Position numbers and translations under genes: made by a program
The notes under the pieces: generated by a model
Seen by the model: only the letters and a program-made list of their open reading frames with translations
Told to the model about the DNA's origin: nothing
The model's database searches: none
Shown: positions 7,104 through 15,003 of the stretch, piece after piece
How the letters are laid out: every line of letters begins with the position of its first letter
Numbering within the stretch: the first letter of the stretch is position 1
From: an uncultured Clostridium sp.
GTDB taxonomy: Bacteria; Bacillota; Clostridia; Lachnospirales; Lachnospiraceae
Assembly (NCBI GenBank): GCA_900541315.1
Contig: UQJF01000010.1
Coordinates: forward strand, 1-36,078
DNA: 36,078 bases
Reading direction: 5' to 3'

Positions 7104-8357
7104 TTATTTTATGTCCTCAGCCAGGGCAATCTCTCCTGCAATAGCAGAGGCAGTAACTGTAGCTGCGGAGCCTAAATATACCTTAGAGCTTGGATGTCCT
7201 GCACGGCCCTTGAAGTTTCTGGTGCCTGTACTGATCAGGACTTCATTTTCACCGATCACGCCCTGACAGCTTCCCCAGCATACGCTGCAGTTCGGGTTCA
7301 TGACAATAGCGCCTGCTTCCATAAAGATATCGATCAGACCTTCCTTTAATGCCTGACGGTAAACGGTCTGGCTTGCAGGAACTACCAGGAAACGTACCTT
7401 TTTTGCCACTTTTTTGCCCTTGATAATAGAAGCCCCCACTCTTAAATCTTCAATACGTCCATTGTTGCAGGAACCTAAGAATGCTTCGTCGATCTTTATT
7501 CCACGGACTTCTTCTGCAGGAACTACATTATCCACAAAATCAGGTTTTGCAGCTACAGGACGTACTTTGGATAAGTCAAAGGTATATTCTCTCGCATACA
7601 CTGCATCCGGATCACTCTTGTATACAGCTTTTGGCTTTCTGCCATGTGCTTCCAGATATTCTAATGCCTTTTCATCTGCCTCAAAAATGCCGGTCTTTGC
7701 ACCTGCCTCTACTGCCATATTGCAAAGTACCATACGCTCGCTGATGCTTAAGGTTTTAGCACCTTCTCCGGTAAATTCCATTACCTGGTAATTACATCCG
7801 TTTGCACCGATCTCTCCAATGATGGTTAAGATCAGGTCTCTTGCATAAACACCTTCCGGCAGTTTTCCTACCAAATTAAACTTTACAGTTTCAGGAACCA
7901 GTACCCAGGATTTTCCAGTTACCATTCCATAAAGGAAGTCCGTACATCCAACACCGGTACCAAAAGCACCTAAAGCACCATAGGAACATGTATGGCTGTC
8001 TGCCCCGAAGATCAGCTCACCAGAACATACATAATTTTCCATCATTACCTGATGGCAGACGCCTTTTCCTTCCCAGAAATCAATGTTGTTTTCTTTTGCA
8101 AAATCACGCATCTTCTTCTGGGATGCTGCTGTTTTCGGGCAATCTGAAGGTACGTTGTGGTCTACGATAAATACCACTTTTTTTGCATCAGCAATATGTG
8201 GATTTTTTAATTTATTCCGGTACATGTCCACAGTCAGATGTGTGGTACCATCATTACTCATTAAACGGTCTAATGTTACAGTATGGATATCTCCCGGTTT
8301 TACACTTTCAACGCCGGCTGCTGCCGCTATGATCTTTTCTGCGATCGTCATTCCCAT
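7104..8357 (-). CDS. Aconitase-family dehydratase large subunit 2 (LeuC/HacA/DmdA-like)
   Basis: About 417 residues; the same family as the protein at 5329 but clearly divergent. Motifs are GADSHTCSYG, GSCNNGRIED and NPNCSVCWGS, so the three cluster cysteines are kept while their surroundings are unusual (Asn for Thr after the first Cys; SVCW between and after the pair). I place the start at ATG 8357 (MGMTIAEK), because GGAGG lies 9 nt upstream and the preceding stop ends at 8362. A longer reading from 8375 would overlap the small-subunit gene without a better ribosome site. It forms a second complete enzyme with the small subunit at 8362. Substrate not determinable from sequence. Confidence 0.85.
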   Translation of the reverse strand: MGMTIAEKIIAAAAGVESVKPGDIHTVTLDRLMSNDGTTHLTVDMYRNKLKNPHIADAKKVVFIVDHNVPSDCPKTAASQKKMRDFAKENNIDFWEGKGVCHQVMMENYVCSGELIFGADSHTCSYGALGAFGTGVGCTDFLYGMVTGKSWVLVPETVKFNLVGKLPEGVYARDLILTIIGEIGANGCNYQVMEFTGEGAKTLSISERMVLCNMAVEAGAKTGIFEADEKALEYLEAHGRKPKAVYKSDPDAVYAREYTFDLSKVRPVAAKPDFVDNVVPAEEVRGIKIDEAFLGSCNNGRIEDLRVGASIIKGKKVAKKVRFLVVPASQTVYRQALKEGLIDIFMEAGAIVMNPNCSVCWGSCQGVIGENEVLISTGTRNFKGRAGHPSSKVYLGSAATVTASAIAGEIALAEDIK

Positions 8358-8361
8358 TTTC

Positions 8362-8844
8362 CTATTCCTCCTCACGGTTTAATGAGGCGATCAGTCCGCC
8401 CTGGTTTAAAATATTCTGCATATATTCCGGCAGCTTGGTGCAGGAATAGGTCTTGCCATTTGCCTGGGCCGTTCCATCTGACATGGAAAGTTCCATGGTA
8501 TCGCCGGTCTTTACCTCATCCGGCAGCTCCTTACAGACAATAACAGGAAGTCCGATATTGATAGCATTTCTGTAAAAAATCCTTGCAAAGGATTTTGCAA
8601 CGATAGCCTGTACACCTAACGCTTTTAAAACGCCTGGTGCCTGTTCTCTGGAAGAACCGCATCCGAAGTTTTCACCACCTACAACAAAATCTCCCGGTTT
8701 AACTTTTTTAGGAAAATCCGGATCTAAAGACTCAAAAGCATGCTCCTTCATTTCTTCTAAATTTGGTAAAAGCAGATACTGTGATGCGATGATCTGATCT
8801 GTATCAAGGTCATTATGAAATTTAAAAATGGTTCCTTTTGCCAT
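8362..8844 (-). CDS. Aconitase-family dehydratase small subunit 2 (LeuD-like)
   Basis: A 160-residue small subunit, first gene of the four-gene dehydratase operon. It carries FGCGSSREQAP, VAKSFARIFYRN and a YLLL recognition loop (23-26), again aliphatic and without arginine. ATG at 8842-8844 is preceded by AAAGGAA about 10 nt upstream. Four bases separate its TAG from the start of the large subunit at 8357, so the two are tightly coupled. The order small-large-small-large suggests duplication of a two-gene unit, but the proteins differ enough that the duplication is old. Confidence 0.85.
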   Translation of the reverse strand: MAKGTIFKFHNDLDTDQIIASQYLLLPNLEEMKEHAFESLDPDFPKKVKPGDFVVGGENFGCGSSREQAPGVLKALGVQAIVAKSFARIFYRNAINIGLPVIVCKELPDEVKTGDTMELSMSDGTAQANGKTYSCTKLPEYMQNILNQGGLIASLNREEE

Positions 8845-8922
8845 GATGTATGTATTCCTTTCTTAAAACCGCCTTGTCTGGGTTTTGCTTTTCTGCATTT
8901 TCTGTGTTTTGTACTAATATGT

Positions 8923-8931
8923 AGTATACCA
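8923..8931 (-). promoter_or_regulatory. Extended -10 promoter for dehydratase operon
   Basis: TGGTATACT on the minus strand is a good extended -10; no strong -35 is visible 17 nt further up. It predicts a leader of about 70 nt, too short for a T-box, and none is seen. Confidence 0.45.
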
Positions 8932-8957
8932 TAGGATGTACTATAATGGAAATGGTG

Positions 8958-8978
8958 GTTATTGATATATTTAATAAC
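8958..8978. promoter_or_regulatory. AT-rich dyad upstream of dehydratase promoter
   Basis: GTTATT and AATAAC form inverted half-sites around a GATATATTT core, about 30 bp upstream of the extended -10. The position and symmetry suit a regulator binding site, but the AT-rich composition makes chance a real possibility. Confidence 0.25.
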
Positions 8979-9056
8979 TGTAAGTTATAGAATACGCCCC
9001 CACAGATAACCTGCGCTGCATTATTTCAGTAGAATTGCGGGGAGTGCAAAACGCAC

Positions 9057-9104
9057 AAAAAACTGCTGTATACAGTTCTATTACTCTCGTATACAGCAGT
9101 TTTT
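9057..9104 (-). terminator. Strong bidirectional terminator after Nudix gene
   Basis: A perfect 16-bp stem (AAAAACTGCTGTATAC with its complement) has a 15-nt loop and T-runs on both strands. It lies 20 nt past the stop codon of the Nudix gene and insulates it from the dehydratase operon. Confidence 0.9.
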
Positions 9105-9124
9105 AGCTTCTTCTTATTCTGTTT

Positions 9125-9577
9125 TTAAAAATACTTCTTGCTTCCCCAAAGATTACTTCTTTTAAGGTCCAGATATTCATTATAAGCCTTTTCAAGGATC
9201 TGCTTTTCATTGGAAAACTTCAGCAGATGATATGCTTCATAAAATTTGTAATACCCGGAATCCAGAAAGTATTCTTCCCGCTGTGGTTTACTGTAGTAGC
9301 TGTCAGCCATCATCAGATACCAGTGTACATCTTTTTCTACCACATCCTGAGGCGTGTTAAAGGTGTACTGGCTCTTTCCAATGTACTTGATGATAGAAGC
9401 GCTTACTCCGGTCTCTTCTTTTACTTCCCTAAGAGCCGTTTCTTTGTATTCTTCGCCAGCTTCTACTGTTCCCTTAGGCAGGACCCAGCCCTCATATTTG
9501 TTCTTGTAATTCTTATACAGGACCAGGATCTTCCCTCGAAATATAACCACACCGCCGCAGCTCGTTGCCTCAATCAT
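9125..9577 (-). CDS. Nudix hydrolase
   Basis: A 150-residue single-domain Nudix enzyme. The complete Nudix box runs from Gly36 to Val58: G36, E42, then REVKEETGV (50-58), matching GX5EX7REUXEEXGU. The GWVLPKGTVEAGE lead-in resembles diadenosine polyphosphate hydrolases and RppH-like proteins, so a nucleoside polyphosphate or capped RNA is a plausible substrate. Substrate cannot be fixed from the box alone. ATG at 9577 follows GGGAGG with 7 nt spacing. It is monocistronic, with its own promoter and terminator. Confidence 0.9.
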   Translation of the reverse strand: MIEATSCGGVVIFRGKILVLYKNYKNKYEGWVLPKGTVEAGEEYKETALREVKEETGVSASIIKYIGKSQYTFNTPQDVVEKDVHWYLMMADSYYSKPQREEYFLDSGYYKFYEAYHLLKFSNEKQILEKAYNEYLDLKRSNLWGSKKYF

Positions 9578-9623
9578 TGCAATTCCTCCCGGTTTTGGTG
9601 TGAATCTGAATAACTGGTTTTAG

Positions 9624-9652
9624 TATACAACGTTTGAGGGGTATATGCAAGA
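9624..9652 (-). promoter_or_regulatory. Sigma-A promoter of Nudix gene
   Basis: TTGCAT (9647-9652), a 17-nt spacer and TATACT (9624-9629) on the minus strand, about 47 nt upstream of the start codon. Confidence 0.65.
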
Positions 9653-9698
9653 AGGAAATCTAGGTATGAAACTATTGTAGCACTTTGCGGCAATTTCC

Positions 9699-10697
9699 TT
9701 ACTGTATATGATAATGTTTTTTCATACCTTCTAAAAATTCTGGTTCTGATGACAAACGGGTGATCTCGCTGGTGCGGCCATCTAATTGCATGGCTGTTAT
9801 TAAATTTAGAATGGTCAATTCGCCTGCAGCTTTACCCTGGGTGATTCCCCTGCGCATTCCTTGCTTTTCACCCTCCATTTTGCTCTCCTCTACCCAATCA
9901 AGAAGTCCTTTGCACATGTTAATCCCCCCTTCCTCACTACGATACTTTTCTTTAACTTGCTGTAATTGTTTTGTATCTGTCATTGCTGCAATAAGATCAT
10001 AGGCATCTTCGTCTATGTTTTCAAACTGTTTTTCTCGTTCTTTTAAATATTGTTCTACCGCTTTTTTATCTGAGGACCGCCTGATAAATCCGAATACCTC
10101 TCTGACATCTGTTTTAAAACATTCTTCATTTGTAAATCGGCAAACATCTAAAACATGGATTGGATAATGGTTGATGAATATTTTTATCTCTTCTGGAAGA
10201 TTTTTATGGTCCAAAATCTCATAAATATCTTTCGCTATATCCCATGGCTTTTCTCCATAATAGATTACAATAGTAATAACTGGCGTTAAAGCATCTGTGC
10301 TTGTCAGACTGCTGATATAATCATTTTTATCCAAAACACCTTTTTCCCGGTTTTGCTTTTGTATCTTTTTCATCTGGCGGTCATAAGATAACGCATCTTC
10401 CACCATAATACGTACCGGCATTCCCCGATGAATCTTATCCTGATGTTCCAGAGCAATGATCGTAAATGAAGTTCCAAAAGCTACTCTTTTTACTCCATCT
10501 CGAAAACGTTGTATATTTTTCTTCTTTTTCACAGTCAGGCTGCCCCTGCGTGACTTTCCTACCTCTCTTGTATCCTGGCTATAAAACTGTTTTTCTGTTA
10601 CAATCTGCTTTCCATCAAAAATATAGCCATTTAACAAGTCCGCATACCGCCTGTCATCATCAAAAAACACAGCTGTTTCTATATCTCTTGTTCCCAT
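9699..10697 (-). CDS. Rpn family recombination-promoting nuclease / putative transposase
   Basis: A 332-residue protein of the Rpn/PDDEXK_3-like group common in Lachnospiraceae. The N-terminal PD-(D/E)XK core is visible as RRYADLLNGYIFDGKQIV (acidic residue in the first helix-strand) and FTIIALEHQDKIHRGMPVRI (the ExQ in place of ExK, followed by MPxR). A C-terminal helical tail contains GEKQGMRRGITQGKAAGEL, typical of the family. Rpn proteins in E. coli promote RecA-independent recombination; the biological role here is uncertain. ATG at 10697 follows AGGGGAG with 5 nt spacing. There are no terminal inverted repeats or partner genes, so it is a stand-alone accessory gene. Confidence 0.8.
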   Translation of the reverse strand: MGTRDIETAVFFDDDRRYADLLNGYIFDGKQIVTEKQFYSQDTREVGKSRRGSLTVKKKKNIQRFRDGVKRVAFGTSFTIIALEHQDKIHRGMPVRIMVEDALSYDRQMKKIQKQNREKGVLDKNDYISSLTSTDALTPVITIVIYYGEKPWDIAKDIYEILDHKNLPEEIKIFINHYPIHVLDVCRFTNEECFKTDVREVFGFIRRSSDKKAVEQYLKEREKQFENIDEDAYDLIAAMTDTKQLQQVKEKYRSEEGGINMCKGLLDWVEESKMEGEKQGMRRGITQGKAAGELTILNLITAMQLDGRTSEITRLSSEPEFLEGMKKHYHIQ

Positions 10698-10749
10698 TTA
10701 TTCTCCCCTTTCTTTCTACTGCAAAGCAAAAGGGAAGTTTCTAACATCT

Positions 10750-10778
10750 ATTATACGAAATCCAATTGCAGATTTCAA
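10750..10778 (-). promoter_or_regulatory. Sigma-A promoter of rpn gene
   Basis: TTGAAA (10773-10778), 17-nt spacer, TATAAT (10750-10755) on the minus strand, about 52 nt upstream of the start. This is a near-consensus promoter, so the gene is probably well expressed rather than silent. Confidence 0.75.
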
Positions 10779-10990
10779 TATATTCCCCCTGCCTGTTTTA
10801 AAACAAAATTATACTGATCTTTAAACCTGTCTTTCAATAAAGCCCATGTGATTTTTGGCAGAATCTGCCCGAATACAGATATGAAACACATATAGCGTTA
10901 CATATTTTTAGAATATCATTATTTCTGACTGATAAATGTAATTACAGTATAACATTAAAATTTACAAAAATCTACTACATTTTTCCCTAC
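10779..10990. other. AT-rich intergenic stretch, no gene seen
   Basis: Part of the 451-bp gap between the rpn gene and the molybdenum hydroxylase operon. I see no credible open frame or RNA gene. A small perfect hairpin GGCAGA-A-TCTGCC occurs at 10857-10869. Confidence 0.5.
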
Positions 10991-11012
10991 AAAAAACCAG
11001 CCTCACAGGCTG
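10991..11012 (-). terminator. Terminator of molybdenum hydroxylase operon
   Basis: On the minus strand CAGCCT-GTG-AGGCTG forms a 6-bp stem followed by GGTTTTTTG. It lies about 140 nt past the last gene; the diverged repeat copy lies between. Confidence 0.75.
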
Positions 11013-11035
11013 CATTTATACACATTTATGTACTC

Positions 11036-11145
11036 ATGCCTCTTGCCTGCAAGACTGACTTTTTATGCTCTATTATTACACTTATGAGTTCATCCTGCAC
11101 TCACAAGCCATTCGCTTACGCGCTTCACTGCATGCTATTACAGGC
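11036..11145 (-). repeat. Structured intergenic repeat, diverged copy (left flank of Mo operon)
   Basis: Read on the minus strand, the first 33 nt match 25 of 33 positions, without gaps, to the plus-strand copy starting at 14961 (GCCTGTAATAGCATGCAGTG against GCCTGCGAAAGCAGGCAGTA and so on). Further down both copies share ATAAG(A)TGTAAT, an AAAAA run and a TCT..GCAGGCA..GCAT block. The two copies are in inverted orientation around the operon at 11149-14733. Confidence 0.55.
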
Positions 11146-11148
11146 AGC

Positions 11149-13470
11149 TTATTTCATCCCCATAAAGATCTTCTCATCTGTAATAGGCAGTTCCCTGATC
11201 CTGACACCGACTGCATTATATACCGCATTTGCAATAGCTGGAGATGGGGTATTGATAACGATCTCACCAATGGATTTTGCACCAAACGGGCCCGTAGGCT
11301 CGTAGCTGCATTCAAATTCTACCTGGACTTTTCCGATGTCCAGACGGCTTGGTACTTTGTACTGCATGAAGGAGTTTTCATGGACACGTCCCTGGTCGGA
11401 ATAAGTTACATCCTCATACATTGCCATGCCAATTCCCTGTGCCAGACCGCCTTCTGTCTGTACTCTGGCCAGATTTTCATTTAATGGTGTTCCACAGTCT
11501 ACTGCTGCTGCAAACTGGATCAGTTCGATATGACCGGTTTCCTTGTCGATCTCCACTTCTGCAGCACCTGCCATAAATGGTGGCGGTGAAACAGGTGAAG
11601 TATGGGACTCTGTAGCCTGGAGAGCTTCCTCGTTAAAGCACATAGCTTTATTTCCGATATCCTTCAGTGTAATCTCCGCCTGTTCTCCCTCAGGCGCATT
11701 CAACCTGCGGACTGTCTTTCCAGTAAACTCCAGATCGTCCTCTGAGCAATTCAGATATTCTGCTGCTTTCTTTAATATCTTCTTTTTCAAAGATTCACAG
11801 GTCTTTACTACTGCCATACCTGTCAGATAAGCAGTACTGGAAGCATAGGAACCGGAGTCATATGGGGAAATATCAGTATCAACGCCGTAAACCACAATAT
11901 CATCCAGCTCACAATCCAGGCACTCTGCTGCTACCTGTGCCAGTGTGGTATCACAACCGGTTCCCATATCAGATGCACCAATTGTCATACTGTAAAAGCC
12001 GTCATCATTTACCTTAATGGTAACGCTTCCTACGTCTACGCCGGAAATAGCAGAGCCCTGCATTGCCATTGCCAGACCTACTGCCCTTACTTTGCCATTT
12101 CCCATGTCTTTTCTTGGATACTTTTCATCCCAGCCGATCATTTCCATAGCCTTGTCTACACAGCGGTCCAGAGCACAGCTGTTGGCAGTTTCGCCATAGT
12201 AAGCAGGCATCACCTGTCCCTGGCGTATCATATTTTTCTTTCTAAGCTCAATGGGGTTCATTCCCATCTGGGCTGCCAGTTCGTCTATAGCGGACTCTAC
12301 AGCAAAAATACCCTGGGTTGCTCCATATCCGCGGTAAGCACCTGCGGACATACGGTTGGTATAAACTACATCATAAGCAAAGCGGAATGCCTTTGGTGTA
12401 CCGTACAAAGGAATAGACTTGTGTCCTGAAAGACCTACTGTAGTCGGTCCATGTTCGCCAAAAGCACCTGTATTGGACAATGTATACACATCCATTGCCT
12501 GTAAAATACCATTGTCATCGCAGCCCAGCTTTACCTTTACCTCCATTTCATGACGTGGAGAAGATGCGATCTGGGACTCATAACGGCTGTAAATGATCTT
12601 AGCCGGTTTTCCGGTCTTCATAGTAACGATCGCCGGATAAACTTCTGCTACTACGGTCTGCTTTGCACCAAAACCGCCACCGATCCTTGGCTTGATAACG
12701 CGAATCCTTGATTTTGATACATCCAGTGCATGAGCCAGGATACGACGCACATGGAAAGGGACCTGGGTGGAAGCCACTACATTTAAACGTCCATATACAT
12801 CCATATAAGTAAATGCACGGAAAGTCTCCATCATGGCCTGCTGGTTTGCCTTAGTATGGTATGTTTTTTCCACAATGTGGCTGCAGCCTGCAAATGCTGC
12901 CTCCAGATCACCGTGGGTCTCACCGCCGCTGGCACATAAGTTTCTCTTATTATCAGCGCCCACATTACACAGCGCTTTCCAGTTATCCTCAGGATGTACC
13001 AGGATTTTTCCATCTTTTGAATCATGCATATCTAAAACAGGCTCCAGGACCTGATATTTCACCTTAATAAGGCGCATTGCATGATCTACCGCAGCTTCTG
13101 TCTCACCTGCGATGATAGCCACTGCATCTCCCACAAAACGTACTCTCTGATCCAGGATCAGGCGGTCATACGGACTTGGCTCCGGATAGGTCTGGCCAGC
13201 CATGGTAAAACGCTTCTGAGGAACATCCTTCCATGTAAGGATACATTCGATCCCTGGAACTCTGGAAGCAACCTTACAGTCGATTTCTTCGATCAGCGCA
13301 TGGGCATAAGGACTTCTAAGCACTTTTACGATCAGGCAGTCCTTTGGTGCCAGGTCATCGGTGTAGACCGGCTTACCTGTTACCAGTGCTTTCGCATCTT
13401 TTTTCACAACAGGAGCGCTTATCAGCCGGAATTTCTTTCCTGTTGCAGGATTGATCTGTGTATATGCCAT
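11149..13470 (-). CDS. Molybdenum hydroxylase, molybdopterin-binding large subunit (XdhA-like)
   Basis: A 773-residue large subunit of the xanthine dehydrogenase/aldehyde oxidase family. The aldehyde-oxidase 'hammerhead' domain (about residues 20-130) is followed by the cofactor-binding domain (about 145-770). Visible cofactor motifs are RIGGGFGAK, SAGAYRGYGATQ and the C-terminal FGAKSIGE, whose glutamate (Glu736) is the expected catalytic base. Substrate may be a purine, another N-heterocycle or an aldehyde; the pocket residues are not diagnostic to me. GGAGG lies 9 nt before the ATG and overlaps the end of the 2Fe-2S gene. No cofactor-maturation genes (moa/moe/xdhC-chaperone/yqeB types) are in the window. 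Confidence 0.9.
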   Translation of the reverse strand: MAYTQINPATGKKFRLISAPVVKKDAKALVTGKPVYTDDLAPKDCLIVKVLRSPYAHALIEEIDCKVASRVPGIECILTWKDVPQKRFTMAGQTYPEPSPYDRLILDQRVRFVGDAVAIIAGETEAAVDHAMRLIKVKYQVLEPVLDMHDSKDGKILVHPEDNWKALCNVGADNKRNLCASGGETHGDLEAAFAGCSHIVEKTYHTKANQQAMMETFRAFTYMDVYGRLNVVASTQVPFHVRRILAHALDVSKSRIRVIKPRIGGGFGAKQTVVAEVYPAIVTMKTGKPAKIIYSRYESQIASSPRHEMEVKVKLGCDDNGILQAMDVYTLSNTGAFGEHGPTTVGLSGHKSIPLYGTPKAFRFAYDVVYTNRMSAGAYRGYGATQGIFAVESAIDELAAQMGMNPIELRKKNMIRQGQVMPAYYGETANSCALDRCVDKAMEMIGWDEKYPRKDMGNGKVRAVGLAMAMQGSAISGVDVGSVTIKVNDDGFYSMTIGASDMGTGCDTTLAQVAAECLDCELDDIVVYGVDTDISPYDSGSYASSTAYLTGMAVVKTCESLKKKILKKAAEYLNCSEDDLEFTGKTVRRLNAPEGEQAEITLKDIGNKAMCFNEEALQATESHTSPVSPPPFMAGAAEVEIDKETGHIELIQFAAAVDCGTPLNENLARVQTEGGLAQGIGMAMYEDVTYSDQGRVHENSFMQYKVPSRLDIGKVQVEFECSYEPTGPFGAKSIGEIVINTPSPAIANAVYNAVGVRIRELPITDEKIFMGMK

Positions 13471-13474
13471 TTTC

Positions 13475-13942
13475 TTATGCCTCCTTTCCGCTCTGCTTCA
13501 TATCCAGATATTTTTTTACAGCCCTAAGCTGGGACATGTATCCGCTGCAACGGCATAAATTTCCAGAAAGATATTCTTTGATATCTTCTTCATCCGGATT
13601 TTTTAATTCTTTTTCCATAGCAAGAACATTCATAATAAAGCCCGGATTACAGAAACCGCACTGCTCTCCGCCTTCTCTTGCTAAAAACATTCCAAATTCT
13701 TCTGCCTCTTTCTGCAGACCTTCCAGCGTAGTCACATGACGACCATCTGCACGAATGGCAAGTGTGGAACATGACAGAACCGGCTTTCCATCCAGCCATA
13801 CAGTACAAAGACCACAGTTTGCTGTCTCACAGCCTCTTTTTACACTATAACAGCCCAGCTCACGTACCAGGTCTAATAACAGCATATCTGGCTTTACATC
13901 TGTCTCTATCTGTTTTCCATTTAAACGAAATGAAAGTCTCAT
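13475..13942 (-). CDS. Molybdenum hydroxylase, 2Fe-2S subunit
   Basis: A 155-residue electron-transfer subunit. The plant-ferredoxin-type cluster is held by Cys38, 43, 46 and 58 (RGCETANCGLCTV then LSC). The helical-domain cluster is held by Cys95, 98, 130 and 132 (EQCGFCNPG, then LCRCSGY). All eight ligands are present. It carries electrons from the Mo site to the FAD subunit. The gene begins inside the last codons of the FAD gene (ATGA overlap at 13939-13942) and ends 4 nt before the Mo subunit, so the three are translated as one unit. Confidence 0.95.
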   Translation of the reverse strand: MRLSFRLNGKQIETDVKPDMLLLDLVRELGCYSVKRGCETANCGLCTVWLDGKPVLSCSTLAIRADGRHVTTLEGLQKEAEEFGMFLAREGGEQCGFCNPGFIMNVLAMEKELKNPDEEDIKEYLSGNLCRCSGYMSQLRAVKKYLDMKQSGKEA

Positions 13943-14733
13943 ACTCTGCCCACGCTCCTTCCTTTGATCTGCTCCATAAGACGGCGGATATATACTGTTG
14001 CCAGAGTCTTTCTATAAGCACCGCTGGCACGCACATTGTCACCATAAGTAAAGGCATCTGCCGCCTGTTTTGCCATTTCTTTTAAGGTATCAAAATCATC
14101 CTCTGTAATGATCACTGTCTTTGCCTTTGCAGGTCTTGCACCAACAGACACAAACCATTTATTTCCAAGATTGGAAACGCAGCAGGCGATCACCGGAAAA
14201 TCGGTACGGGAATTGCGCTGGCTGGTATAAGCAGCCTTTCTTCCGTCTTTCTTTATAATAATACGAACCAGGATATCCTTCTGATCTCTTCGTACAGGTC
14301 TGGCTGCAAATTCAGAAAGCGGAATAGTTCCCTCATGATACAGTTCTACATAAGCATCAAGAGCCAGCAGGCAGGTCAGTATATCAGAAAACCCAAAGCG
14401 GGCAAAAATACTGCCTCCTACAGTTGCACAGTTTCTCATCTGAACACCAACGATATTTCTGGTACATTCCCTGAAAATCCCATCAAAATACCGGTTCAGC
14501 CCCTCATGAGTCTCTAACTGATGTAAACTGCACATACAGCCAATAGAAAACTCTCCTTCCTTTTCTTCAATTTCATCCAGTCCAAGCCCGGACAAATCCA
14601 CAATAGTACGCTTGGTAATATGAGTCATCTTCATCCATACCATTCCGCCTACTACCAGACTGCTTCGCTTCTGACAAAGCTCATAAGCCTCTGCCAGATC
14701 ACTTACCTTAACATAATCATCTGCTCGGAACAC
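13939..14733 (-). CDS. Molybdenum hydroxylase, FAD-binding subunit
   Basis: A 264-residue subunit of the CO-dehydrogenase flavoprotein type, somewhat shorter than the roughly 280-300 residues usual for XdhB/CoxM. The second FAD motif is kept (NCATVGGSIFARFGFSD), and the C-terminal RASGAYRKTLATVYIRR resembles the family. The first FAD loop, usually AGGTDL, reads VGGMVWMKM (about 28-36). The GTG start at 14733 follows GGGAG with 8 nt spacing; no better ATG lies nearby. It is the first gene of the operon. Family is certain; whether it binds FAD normally is less so. Confidence 0.88.
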   Translation of the reverse strand: MFRADDYVKVSDLAEAYELCQKRSSLVVGGMVWMKMTHITKRTIVDLSGLGLDEIEEKEGEFSIGCMCSLHQLETHEGLNRYFDGIFRECTRNIVGVQMRNCATVGGSIFARFGFSDILTCLLALDAYVELYHEGTIPLSEFAARPVRRDQKDILVRIIIKKDGRKAAYTSQRNSRTDFPVIACCVSNLGNKWFVSVGARPAKAKTVIITEDDFDTLKEMAKQAADAFTYGDNVRASGAYRKTLATVYIRRLMEQIKGRSVGRV

Positions 14734-14760
14734 CTGTTTTTCTCCCTTCGTATCTTTTCT

Positions 14761-14811
14761 TTAATAAGTTTTAATAAGTATTTCTTATAAATACCCCCGT
14801 CTTTTAGTAAA
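14761..14811 (-). promoter_or_regulatory. Possible promoter and repeated half-sites of Mo operon
   Basis: TTTACT (14806-14811), 16 nt, TATAAG (14784-14789) on the minus strand is a moderate promoter. Immediately downstream the plus strand shows TTAATAAGT twice in tandem (14761-14769 and 14771-14779), which could be operator half-sites in the early transcribed region. Confidence 0.35.
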
Positions 14812-14881
14812 TAAAAGAACAAAACAGCCCGATTATAACACGAAACCCTGACCTTTTCCATAGTAATCGTTATTCTTTTTT

Positions 14882-14929
14882 AAGATATAATGAGCGCAGG
14901 GAAAAACAAGCGGCTGCGTAAGCAGACAT
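14882..14929 (+). repeat. Structured intergenic repeat, partial copy
   Basis: AAGATATAATGAGCGC, then AAAAACAAGCGGCTGC and GCAGACAT, match the 3' half of the copy at 14961-15057 (AAGATGTAATGAG..AAAAACAAGCGTCTGC..GCAGCAT). CTGC-GTAA-GCAG forms a GNRA-loop hairpin. The flanking AAAAACAA and TTGTTTTT (to 14937) extend the stem. Confidence 0.6.
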
Positions 14930-14953
14930 TTGTTTTTCACAAGCCATTAACGA

Positions 14954-15003
14954 ACGAATCGCCTGCGAAAGCAGGCAGTAGAGCGCGAATGCGCGGGATT
15001 CGT
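14954..15003 (+). other. Predicted three-way RNA/DNA junction
   Basis: ACGAATC (14954-14960) and GATTCGT (14997-15003) close a region holding GCCTGC-GAAA-GCAGGC, a perfect hairpin with a GNRA tetraloop, and a second small GCGC-GAAT-GCGC hairpin. The whole reads as a compact three-way junction at the centre of the repeat, suggestive of a transcribed structured element. Confidence 0.5.

Noticed and set aside
9699..10697. Insertion sequence around the Rpn-like gene
   Set aside because: The 'putative transposase' family label invites this, but no terminal inverted repeats or target-site duplication were seen at the gene's edges.
5329..14733. Nicotinate fermentation cluster (molybdenum hydroxylase plus DmdAB-like dehydratase)
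   Set aside because: The middle-pathway genes (mutase, isomerase, enamidase, lyase) are missing, and the two operons are separated by terminators and unrelated genes. The resemblance is probably coincidental.
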